A stretch of DNA of 64,000 bases from positions 1-64,000 of the forward strand of contig NZ_AUAP01000013.1 of assembly GCF_000428785.1 (NCBI RefSeq). Direction: 5' to 3'. Shown here piece after piece: positions 57,113 to 64,000 of this stretch; within the stretch, counting starts at the first letter, position 1; every line of letters starts with the position of its first letter. A program made the translations under genes and the position numbers. The notes below the pieces were generated by a model. That model saw only the letters and a program-made list of their open reading frames with translations. It made no database searches and had not been told where the DNA came from. This DNA comes from Conchiformibius kuhniae DSM 17694 (GTDB taxonomy: Bacteria > Pseudomonadota > Gammaproteobacteria > Burkholderiales > Neisseriaceae).

Positions 57113-58882
57113 ATGAGCCAGTTTTGGATTAATTTGGTGTTTGTGGGCGCGTCTTTCGCGCTCTATTTCGGCATTGCGATTTGGGCGCGTGCCGGTTCGA
57201 CCAAAGAATTTTACGTTGCCGGCGGCGGCGTGCATCCCGTATTGAACGGCATGGCAACGGGCGCGGACTGGATGAGCGCCGCATCGTTTATCTCGATGGC
57301 GGGCATCATCGCCATGAACGGCTATCCCGCATCCGCCTATCTGATGGGCTGGACGGGCGGCTACGTTTTGCTGGCGTTGCTGCTTGCGCCCTACTTGCGC
57401 AAATTCGGCAAATTCACCGTACCCGATTTCATCGGCGACCGTTTTTACAGCCGCACGGCGCGTTTGGTGGCGGTGGCGTGTCTGATTATCGCGTCCACCA
57501 CCTATGTGATTGGTCAGATGACGGGCGCGGGCGTGGCGTTTTCGCGCTTTTTGGAAGTGAGCAACACCAACGGCTTGCTGATTGCGGCGGTGGTGGTGCT
57601 GTTTTACGCGGTATTGGGCGGCATGAAGGGCATCACCTACACCCAAGTGGCGCAATATGTGGTGCTGATTGTTGCCTACACCATTCCCGCCGTGTTTATT
57701 TCCTTCAACATTACGGGCAACCCGATTCCGCCTTTGGGCATGTTCGGCAACGAAACCGCTTCGGGCGAACCGTTTTTGCACAAACTCAACGCGCTGATTA
57801 CCGATTTGGGCTTCACCGCCTTTACCGCCGATGAGCCGAACAAGCTCAATATGCTGCTGTTTACCATGTCTTTGATGATTGGTACGGCGGGTCTGCCCCA
57901 TGTGATTATCCGCTTTTTCACCGTGCCGAAGGTGTCGGACGCGCGGACTTCCGCAGGTTGGGCATTGGTGTTCATCGCCCTGCTGTACACCACTGCGCCT
58001 GCAGTCGGCTCGATGGCGCGGATGAATCTGGTCAATACCGTTTACCCCGCAGGCATCAGCCAGCCCGCTTTGGACTACGAACAACGCCCCGTGTGGATGA
58101 AAAACTGGGAAACCACCGGCTTGCTGAAGTTTGAAGACAAAAACGGCGACGGCAAAATCCAATACTACAACGACAAAAACGCTGCTTTTGAAGCCACCGC
58201 CGCCGAGCGCGGTTGGAAAGGCAACGAGCTGACCGTAAACAACGACATTTTGGTGTTGGCAAACCCCGAAATCGCCAATCTGCCCGGTTGGGTCATCGGT
58301 TTGATTGCGGCGGGCGGTTTGGCGGCGGCGTTGTCCACCGCAGCAGGTTTGCTGTTGGCGATTTCTTCCGCCGTGTCGCACGACCTGATTAAGAAAACGC
58401 TCAAACCCGACATCACCGAAAAAGGCGAATTGCTGGCGGCGCGCGTGTCGATGACCGTTGCCATCGTGATTGCCACATGGTTGGGCATCAATCCGCCGGG
58501 TTTTGCCGCGCAGGTGGTGGCATTGGCGTTCGGCATCGCCGCCGCTTCGCTGTTCCCCGTGCTGATGATGGGCATTTTCTCCAAGCGCATCAACGATAAA
58601 GGCGCGATTGCGGGCATGCTGGCAGGTTTGATTTCCACTTGCGTGTACATTTTCCTGTATTTGGGCTGGTTCTTTATTCCGGGTACGAATGCGTTTGAAA
58701 ACAAACCGGAAAACTGGCTGTTCGGCATTTCGCCCCTGTCGTTCGGTACGGTGGGCGCCATCATCAACTTTGCTGTGGCGTTTGTGGTGTCCAGCATGGG
58801 CAAGGCACCGCCGCAAGAAGTACAGGATTTGGTGGAAAGCGTGCGCTTTCCGCACGGTGCGGGCAAGGCGGTTGACCACTAA
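57113..58882 (+). CDS. Sodium:solute symporter (acetate/pyruvate-type, VC_2705 subfamily)
   Basis: The product is 589 aa with about 13 membrane helices of the SSS family. STKEFYVAGGGVHPVLNGMATGADWMSAASFISMAG and GLPHVIIRFFTVPKVSDARTSAGWAL are subfamily signatures. An extra hydrophilic loop (about 325-380) contains an EF-hand-like DKNGDGKIQYY. Likely substrate is a short-chain carboxylate, inferred from relatives. AGGAG precedes the ATG, 4 bp after the DUF4212 stop. A terminator follows. Confidence 0.9.
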   Translation: MSQFWINLVFVGASFALYFGIAIWARAGSTKEFYVAGGGVHPVLNGMATGADWMSAASFISMAGIIAMNGYPASAYLMGWTGGYVLLALLLAPYLRKFGKFTVPDFIGDRFYSRTARLVAVACLIIASTTYVIGQMTGAGVAFSRFLEVSNTNGLLIAAVVVLFYAVLGGMKGITYTQVAQYVVLIVAYTIPAVFISFNITGNPIPPLGMFGNETASGEPFLHKLNALITDLGFTAFTADEPNKLNMLLFTMSLMIGTAGLPHVIIRFFTVPKVSDARTSAGWALVFIALLYTTAPAVGSMARMNLVNTVYPAGISQPALDYEQRPVWMKNWETTGLLKFEDKNGDGKIQYYNDKNAAFEATAAERGWKGNELTVNNDILVLANPEIANLPGWVIGLIAAGGLAAALSTAAGLLLAISSAVSHDLIKKTLKPDITEKGELLAARVSMTVAIVIATWLGINPPGFAAQVVALAFGIAAASLFPVLMMGIFSKRINDKGAIAGMLAGLISTCVYIFLYLGWFFIPGTNAFENKPENWLFGISPLSFGTVGAIINFAVAFVVSSMGKAPPQEVQDLVESVRFPHGAGKAVDH

Positions 58883-58904
58883 ACGGTTAAGATAATTTGT
58901 CGGT

Positions 58905-58940
58905 AAAAGGCGGCACGGTTTACAATCGTGCCGCTTTTTT
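58905..58940 (+). terminator. Terminator after the symporter gene
   Basis: Stem AAAAGGCGGCACG / CGTGCCGCTTTTTT with loop GTTTACAAT, 22 bp after the stop. Strong T-run. Confidence 0.93.
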
Positions 58941-58963
58941 GATTGCAAAAGGACAAAACAATC

Positions 58964-59437
58964 ATGCTTTGGGAATTTTTGGCAACGCTGTTTGCCGGTT
59001 TGGGGGCGGCGGGCGTCGTGTTGCTGTTGCGCCCCCTTGTGCGCGGACGCATGCCCAAATGGGCTGTGCCTGCGGCGGCGGGGTTGGGCATGCTCGGCTT
59101 TCAGGTGTACAGCGAATACACATGGTTTGCCCACACCCGCGCCAAGCTGCCGCCGGATACGGTGGTGGTGGCGGAAGTGCCGTCTGCCGCGCCGTACAAA
59201 CCTTGGTCGTATGTCGTGCCGCAGGTTTTGCAGTTTGTTGCTGCCGATACCGCCAACGTCCGCACCGACAACAGCGCACGCCATGTAAACCTTTATTTTT
59301 TCGAGCGGCGCATGCGTGCCAAAGTGTTGGCGGTGCGGGTGGACTGCGCCACCGGACACTACAGCGACCCGCAAAGCGGACAGGTTTGGCAGTTCGACCA
59401 ACGTTTGCGTCAAGCGGTTTGCGGCAAAAGCCGGTAA
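58964..59437 (+). CDS. Hypothetical membrane-anchored protein
   Basis: The product is 157 aa from MLWEFLATLFAGLGAAGVVL (AAAGGAC ten bases upstream). One or two N-terminal helices (about 4-24 and 38-52), then an exposed domain (about 55-157) with VVVAEVPSAAPYKPWSYVVPQ, AVRVDCATGHYSDPQSGQVW and two Cys. No named family recognised. It stands alone between the symporter terminator and secA. Confidence 0.7.
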   Translation: MLWEFLATLFAGLGAAGVVLLLRPLVRGRMPKWAVPAAAGLGMLGFQVYSEYTWFAHTRAKLPPDTVVVAEVPSAAPYKPWSYVVPQVLQFVAADTANVRTDNSARHVNLYFFERRMRAKVLAVRVDCATGHYSDPQSGQVWQFDQRLRQAVCGKSR

Positions 59438-59560
59438 ATTTTCGTGCCTGTTGCCGCCAAAACGCAACAGGCGTTTTGTGGCGCATGTCGCAAACTTGCC
59501 GCCGCTTGTGTTAGAATCCTACCGTTTTGCCCCAATCAGGCACACTAGGAATGGAATTTT

Positions 59561-62263
59561 ATGTTTGCCAATATCGCCAAAAAAGTTTTCGGCAGCCGCA
59601 ACGACCGCCTGCTCAAACAGTATCAAAAAAACGTAAACAAGATTAACGCATTAGAAGAAAAAATGCGCGAACTGTCCGATGGGGGGCTGCAAGCGTGTAC
59701 CGAACAGTTCAAACAGCGCCTGCAAGCAGGCGAAAGCCTTGACGCGCTGCTGCCCGAAGCCTTTGCCGTGTGTCGCGAAGCGGCGCGGCGGATTTTGGGC
59801 ATGCGCCATTTTGACGTGCAACTGATTGGCGGCATGGTGCTGCACGACGGCAAAATCGCCGAAATGCGTACCGGCGAAGGCAAAACGCTGGTTGCCACCC
59901 TTGCCGTGTATTTGAACGCGCTGGCGGGCAAAGGCGTGCATGTGGTTACCGTAAACGACTATCTGGCAGGGCGCGATGCCCAAACCCTTGCCCCGCTTTA
60001 TAATTTTCTCGGCTTGAGTGTGGGCGTGATTGTCAGCAACCAAGAGCCGTTCCACCGCCAAGAAGCCTACAATGCCGACATCACCTACGGCACCAACAAC
60101 GAATTCGGTTTCGACTACCTGCGCGACAATATGGTTACCGACCGTTATGACAAAGTGCAGCGCGAGCTGAATTTTGCCGTAGTCGATGAAGTGGACTCCA
60201 TCTTGATTGACGAAGCGCGTACGCCCCTGATTATTTCCGGACAGGCGGAAGACAACGTCCAGCTTTACCAAATCATGAACCAAGTGCCGCCGCAATTGCA
60301 ACGCCAAGAAAAAGAAGACGGTGAGGGCGATTACTGGGTGGATGAAAAAGCCCATCAGGTGATTTTGAGCGAGCGCGGACACGAACACGCCGAGCAGATT
60401 TTAACGCGCATGGGCTTGTTGCAAGAGGGCGATTCGCTGTATTCCACTGCCAACATTATGCTGATGCATCATTTGATGGCGGCTTTGCGGGCGCATTCGC
60501 TGTTCCACCTCGACCAGCACTATGTGATTAAAGACGGCGAAATCGTGATTGTGGACGAACACACGGGGCGTTTGATGGACGGCCGCCGTTGGTCGGAAGG
60601 CCTGCATCAGGCGGTAGAGGCCAAAGAAGGCGTAGAAATCAAGCAGGAAAACCAAACGCTTGCGTCCATTACCTTCCAAAACTATTTCCGCCTGTACGAC
60701 AAATTGGCGGGCATGACCGGCACGGCGGACACCGAAGCCTACGAATTCCAGTCCATCTACAATCTGGAAACGGTGATTATCCCCACCAACCGCCCCGTGC
60801 AGCGCAAAGATTTCAACGACCAGATTTTCCGCACCGCCGAAGAAAAATACGAAGCGGTGGTGAAAGACATTGAAACCTGCCACAAACGCGGTCAGCCCGT
60901 ATTGGTGGGTACGACCACGATTGAAAATTCGGAATTGGTGTCGCGCCTGTTGGACAAAGCAGGTTTGCCGCACAATGTTTTGAACGCCAAAGAACACCAC
61001 CGCGAGGCTTTGATTGTGGCGCAGGCGGGCAAACCGGGCATGATTACCGTAGCCACCAATATGGCGGGGCGCGGTACGGACATTGTTTTGGGCGGCAATG
61101 TGAAGCATCAGGCAGCCGCGATTATGGCAGACGAAGCCTTGTCTGATGAGGCCAAAAAACAGCAAATCCAAGATTTGGAAAACAGTTGGGAAGCCGACCA
61201 CCAATTGGTGATGGACGTGGGCGGTTTGCACATTATCGGTACGGAACGCCACGAAAGCCGCCGTATCGACAACCAGTTGCGCGGACGTGCCGGACGGCAG
61301 GGCGACCCCGGTTCCAGCCGTTTTTATCTGTCGTTTGAAGATTCGCTGCTGCGCCTGTTTGCGGTGGACCGCATCGGCGGCATTTTGAACAAACTCGCGC
61401 CCGAGCGCGGCGTGCCGATTGAAGCGGGCATTCTCACCCGCCAAATCGAAAACGCCCAACGCAAAGTAGAAGGGCGCAACTTCGACATCCGCAAACAAGT
61501 CTTGGAATACGACGACGTTGCCAACGACCAGCGCAAAGTGATTTACCACCAGCGCAACGAAATTTTGAACGGCAACAACATGGCGGAAATTGCCCGCGAC
61601 ATGCGCCACGAGGTGATTGGCGGCTTGGTGGACGTGCATATGCCGCCCGACAGCATGGAAGAACAATGGGACATCGCCGCACTGGAAGCCCAGCTTGCGG
61701 GCGAATTCCGCATTCAGGCAGACGTGCGCGGCTGGCTCAAAGCCGACAACACACTGGAAAACGAAGACGTGAAAGAACGCCTGTTGGCACAAATCGACCG
61801 CGAATATGCGGAAAAAGTGGATTTGGTCGGACAAGACGCATTCGGCGGCTTCGAGCGCAATGTGATTCTCAACGCCATCGACACCAACTGGCGCGAACAT
61901 TTGGCGGCGATGGATTACCTGCGTCAGGGCATTCACCTGCGCGGCTATGCCCAGAAAAACCCCAAACAGGAATACAAGCGCGAAGCGTTTGAAATGTTCC
62001 GCAATTTGTGGCAAACCGTCCAACATCAGTCGAGCGCCTTGCTGGTGTCGGTGGAAATCCGCCAAGACGACGACGTGGAACAGGCGGCAGCAGACGTGTT
62101 GTCCGAACCCACCGAAGTGGAAACCAACCACCCGAACGCGGCAGAACAATCGCCCTACAGCCCCGAAGCGTTGGCGGCGGCGGGCAAAGTTGTCCACCGC
62201 AACGACCCCTGCCCCTGCGGAAGCGGCTTGAAATACAAGCAATGTCATGGCAAACTGACTTAA
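59561..62263 (+). CDS. secA: Preprotein translocase ATPase SecA
   Basis: The product is 900 aa, full length. The motor has Walker A MRTGEGKTLVATL and DEVDSILIDEARTPLIISG, the PPXD and helical-scaffold regions follow, GTERHESRRIDNQLRGRAGRQGDPGSSRF is NBD2 motif VI, and the C-terminus carries the zinc motif CPCGSGLKYKQCH that binds SecB and phospholipid. It drives export through SecYEG. TAGAAT at 59512-59517 is a likely -10. In some relatives secA follows secM or lpxC; not here. Confidence 0.98.
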   Translation: MFANIAKKVFGSRNDRLLKQYQKNVNKINALEEKMRELSDGGLQACTEQFKQRLQAGESLDALLPEAFAVCREAARRILGMRHFDVQLIGGMVLHDGKIAEMRTGEGKTLVATLAVYLNALAGKGVHVVTVNDYLAGRDAQTLAPLYNFLGLSVGVIVSNQEPFHRQEAYNADITYGTNNEFGFDYLRDNMVTDRYDKVQRELNFAVVDEVDSILIDEARTPLIISGQAEDNVQLYQIMNQVPPQLQRQEKEDGEGDYWVDEKAHQVILSERGHEHAEQILTRMGLLQEGDSLYSTANIMLMHHLMAALRAHSLFHLDQHYVIKDGEIVIVDEHTGRLMDGRRWSEGLHQAVEAKEGVEIKQENQTLASITFQNYFRLYDKLAGMTGTADTEAYEFQSIYNLETVIIPTNRPVQRKDFNDQIFRTAEEKYEAVVKDIETCHKRGQPVLVGTTTIENSELVSRLLDKAGLPHNVLNAKEHHREALIVAQAGKPGMITVATNMAGRGTDIVLGGNVKHQAAAIMADEALSDEAKKQQIQDLENSWEADHQLVMDVGGLHIIGTERHESRRIDNQLRGRAGRQGDPGSSRFYLSFEDSLLRLFAVDRIGGILNKLAPERGVPIEAGILTRQIENAQRKVEGRNFDIRKQVLEYDDVANDQRKVIYHQRNEILNGNNMAEIARDMRHEVIGGLVDVHMPPDSMEEQWDIAALEAQLAGEFRIQADVRGWLKADNTLENEDVKERLLAQIDREYAEKVDLVGQDAFGGFERNVILNAIDTNWREHLAAMDYLRQGIHLRGYAQKNPKQEYKREAFEMFRNLWQTVQHQSSALLVSVEIRQDDDVEQAAADVLSEPTEVETNHPNAAEQSPYSPEALAAAGKVVHRNDPCPCGSGLKYKQCHGKLT

Positions 62264-62278
62264 ACGGCAGACAACACA

Positions 62279-63124
62279 ATGACACAAAAAGTAATTTTAA
62301 TTACCGGCACATCAAGCGGCATCGGTTACGACACCGCCCTGCTGATGCGCGGGCTGGGGTGGCGCGTGTTTGCGTCCGTGCGCCGCGACAGCGACCGCCA
62401 ACGTTTGCAGGCAGAAGGCTTTGATGTGCTGCTGCTGGATTTGGACGATGAAAACAGCGTCCGCACCGCCTTTGCCGAACTGTTGCGGCAAACGGACGGG
62501 CGTTTGGACGGCGTGTTTTGCAATGCCGGTTTCGGACAATTGGGCGCGGTGGAAGACGTATCGCGTGATGCCTTGCGGGCGCAGTTTGAAACCAATGTGT
62601 TTGGCACGTGGCAGTGCATTGCCGAAGCCATGCGCGTGTTCCGCAAACAAGGCTATGGGCGGCTGCTGGTAAACAGCAGCATTCTCGGCTTTGCCGCGCT
62701 GCCGATGCGCGGTGCGTACAACAGCAGCAAATTTGCGCTGGAAGGCTTGTGCGACACCCTGCGCCACGAAATCTACGGCACGGACATTCATGTCAGCTTG
62801 GTCGAGCCGGGCGCCATTACCAGCCGTTTCGGTGAGCATGCGTTGGCAAAGTTCAAGCAAAACATCGACATCGACAACAGCGTTCACCGCGAAGCCTATC
62901 AAAACCATTTGTTGCGTTTGTCGGGGCAAACCAAGCCGATGCCGTTTACCCTTTCGGCTGCCGACTGCGCCGCCGTGTGCGTCCGCGCCTTTACCGATGC
63001 CGCGCCCAAGGCGCGTTACCGTGTAACCGTGCCGACCAAAGTATTTTGGTGGCTGAAGAAAATCTTGCCCACCGCCGCGCTCGATGCGCTGAAGCGGCGG
63101 ACATTTGTCGCCGAACGGCGGTGA
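62279..63124 (+). CDS. Short-chain dehydrogenase/reductase
   Basis: The product is 281 aa. ITGTSSGIGYDTALLM is the TGxxxGIG cofactor loop, DGVFCNAGFGQLGAVEDV the NAG motif, NSSILG the catalytic Ser and YNSSKFALEG the catalytic Tyr/Lys. A charged residue after the second strand (SVRRDSD) suggests NADP. Substrate unknown; resembles YbbO-like SDRs. It starts 15 bp after secA and is probably co-transcribed. A terminator follows. Confidence 0.88.
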   Translation: MTQKVILITGTSSGIGYDTALLMRGLGWRVFASVRRDSDRQRLQAEGFDVLLLDLDDENSVRTAFAELLRQTDGRLDGVFCNAGFGQLGAVEDVSRDALRAQFETNVFGTWQCIAEAMRVFRKQGYGRLLVNSSILGFAALPMRGAYNSSKFALEGLCDTLRHEIYGTDIHVSLVEPGAITSRFGEHALAKFKQNIDIDNSVHREAYQNHLLRLSGQTKPMPFTLSAADCAAVCVRAFTDAAPKARYRVTVPTKVFWWLKKILPTAALDALKRRTFVAERR

Positions 63125-63147
63125 GGGTGCTGCCCGTTATCAACAAC

Positions 63148-63180
63148 AATACCCGCATGCCGGTGCGTGCGGGTATTTTT
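63148..63180 (+). terminator. Terminator after the SDR gene
   Basis: Perfect 10-bp stem AATACCCGCA / TGCGGGTATT with a 10-base loop and TTT following, 23 bp after the stop. Confidence 0.9.
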
Positions 63181-63189
63181 ATGCCAACC

Positions 63190-63269
63190 ACCGCCGTGCC
63201 CGTGCGGGAATGACGGTGTTTTTCTACTGTGCTGATTTTCAGTAGAAAAATTTAAATGATGACACGCCC
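63190..63269 (+). repeat. MITE-like element, right half
   Basis: CCGTGCGGGAATGACGG, then CTGTGCTGATTTTCAGTAGAAAAATTTAAATGATGACACGCCC-type right end; the left half is missing. Flanked by TA. It ends at the stop codon of the next gene. Confidence 0.8.
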
Positions 63270-64000
63270 TAGTGGGAAGCGTGCGGTTGGGGTGCGGGCG
63301 CGGCGGTTTGCGCTTGTGCGGGCGCGGCTTGCTGCGGTACGGCAGCAGGCTCGGGCGCGACAGACGGCGCGGCAACCGGTGCAGGCGGTTGGGCGTGCGG
63401 TGCTGCCGTTTGGGGCGCGGCGTGTTGCTGCGGCACTGCTGCGGGTGCGGCGGGGGTGGCTGCGGCTGCTGCTTGTTGTGCCTGACGGACGGCGGCTTCC
63501 GCTTGTGCTTTGGCGGCGGCGAGGTCTGCTGCGGCTTTGGCGGCTTGCGCTTCGGGCATCAACGAGGAGTGATGGCTGGTAATCAGCCAGTTTTTACCGT
63601 CCCACTGATAGGTGTAGCTGTAACGCCCCACCGCTTTGTTGCCGGTTTTGGCAAACGTAAAGCTGTACACGCCCGCATCGAGTGCGGTATTACAGCCGAT
63701 TTGAATGTGGCGTTCGTGAATTTCGCCGACAGGCGCGTTTTCCAAAAAGTGGACGAAGTAGTCTTCTTTTTCGGCAGGGCTGTAGCGCACTTTGTCGGAC
63801 AAGGTGGGCAGCAGCACCGAGTCTTTGGCATAGTTTGCCACCACATTGGCGGGCTTGCCGCTTTGCAAGGACGTGTTCCAACGGTCGAACAGGGCGGCGA
63901 TTTCGTCATCGGTAACGCTGCGGCAGCTTCCGGCATCGGCGGCGGCGGTTTTCACCGCTTTTTTGGCGGGTTTTTCCGCGTGTTCGGCTTTGTGTTTGTC
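63269..64000 (-). CDS. SgcJ/EcaC-like (NTF2-fold) protein with Ala/Pro/Gln tail, 5' end outside the window
   Basis: At least 243 codons are in the window; the frame stays open past base 64000, so the start is not seen. The visible N-terminal part is Lys/Ala-rich (EHAEKPAKKAVKTAAADAG). Then comes an NTF2/CaMKII-association-like domain: DDEIAALFDRWNTSLQSGKPANVVANYAKDSVLLPTLSDKVR, YFVHFLENAPVGEI, YSYTYQWDGKNWLITSHHSSLMPE. The last 90 or so residues are Ala/Gln/Pro low-complexity (QAQQAAAAATPAAPAAVPQQ), ending PQPHASH. Function unknown; enzyme activity is not implied. Confidence 0.75.
   Translation of the reverse strand, partial: DKHKAEHAEKPAKKAVKTAAADAGSCRSVTDDEIAALFDRWNTSLQSGKPANVVANYAKDSVLLPTLSDKVRYSPAEKEDYFVHFLENAPVGEIHERHIQIGCNTALDAGVYSFTFAKTGNKAVGRYSYTYQWDGKNWLITSHHSSLMPEAQAAKAAADLAAAKAQAEAAVRQAQQAAAAATPAAPAAVPQQHAAPQTAAPHAQPPAPVAAPSVAPEPAAVPQQAAPAQAQTAAPAPQPHASH

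Overview
The window is chromosomal DNA of a fairly GC-rich member of the Neisseriaceae. Evidence: a neisserial-type type IV pilin (19611-20120), dRS3-like inverted repeats (ATTCCC-N-GGGAAT) throughout, seven exact copies of the uptake-sequence core GCTGCCTGAA (or its complement), two matches to the neisserial Zur palindrome, and housekeeping genes of beta-proteobacterial type. The genus cannot be fixed by eye. The uptake dialect points away from the ATGCCGTCTGAA Neisseria group and towards Simonsiella/Kingella/Eikenella-like relatives.

Layout. 1-5.9 kb: a secreted DUF4189 protein, rsmD-waaC, rpmA-rplU, and ruvA-xseB-ispA facing pncA. 6-11.1 kb: a lipoprotein, frr and pyrH on the minus strand, then murJ coupled to a metallo-hydrolase. 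11.1-14.2 kb: a zinc-import operon on the minus strand (33-aa micropeptide, znuC, small lipoprotein, znuB, methyltransferase) under a Zur-like operator. 14.4-19.1 kb: a rhodanese lipoprotein, glyA, two tRNA-Leu, a PepSY protein and catalase. 19.3-23.8 kb: pilin, tRNA-Asn, an RNase II-family enzyme, gpmA-ubiG. 24-33.4 kb: a cation antiporter, bamE-dapB-nnrD, a HAD phosphatase, sstT, a DUF924 protein, an iron-type alcohol dehydrogenase, a coiled-coil lipoprotein, and znuA with its own Zur-like operator. 33.5-34.7 kb: a very AT-rich tandem cassette of two paralogous unknown genes, each flanked by tiny ORFs. 35-42.7 kb: ilvD, proC, hisD, lptF, a Lys/Ala-tailed amidase, cdsA. 42.75-50.85 kb: a complete type I restriction-modification island (hsdM-hsdS-fic-rhuM-hsdR). 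51-59.4 kb: gcvH, a possible small RNA, fabZ-lptG-esterase, tRNA-Arg, ispB, an EEP-family nuclease, and a DUF4212/sodium-solute symporter pair whose first gene is frameshifted at an A7 tract. 59.5-64 kb: secA, an SDR oxidoreductase, and the 3' part of a gene running off the right edge.

Functional themes. Zinc uptake is split between two loci about 19 kb apart that share a nearly identical operator, so they should respond together. LPS assembly (waaC, lptF, lptG, fabZ), envelope biogenesis (murJ, bamE, amidase, ispA/ispB, cdsA, secA) and ubiquinone synthesis (ispB, ubiG) are represented but dispersed.

Two repeat families shape the intergenic DNA. One is a MITE-like element of about 195 bp with a 13-bp terminal inverted repeat (GGGCGTGTCATCA), present in at least fifteen full or partial copies. 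The other is a leader repeat of about 110-140 bp that always ends exactly at a start codon and supplies the ribosome binding site. No CRISPR array, prophage or intact transposase gene was seen.
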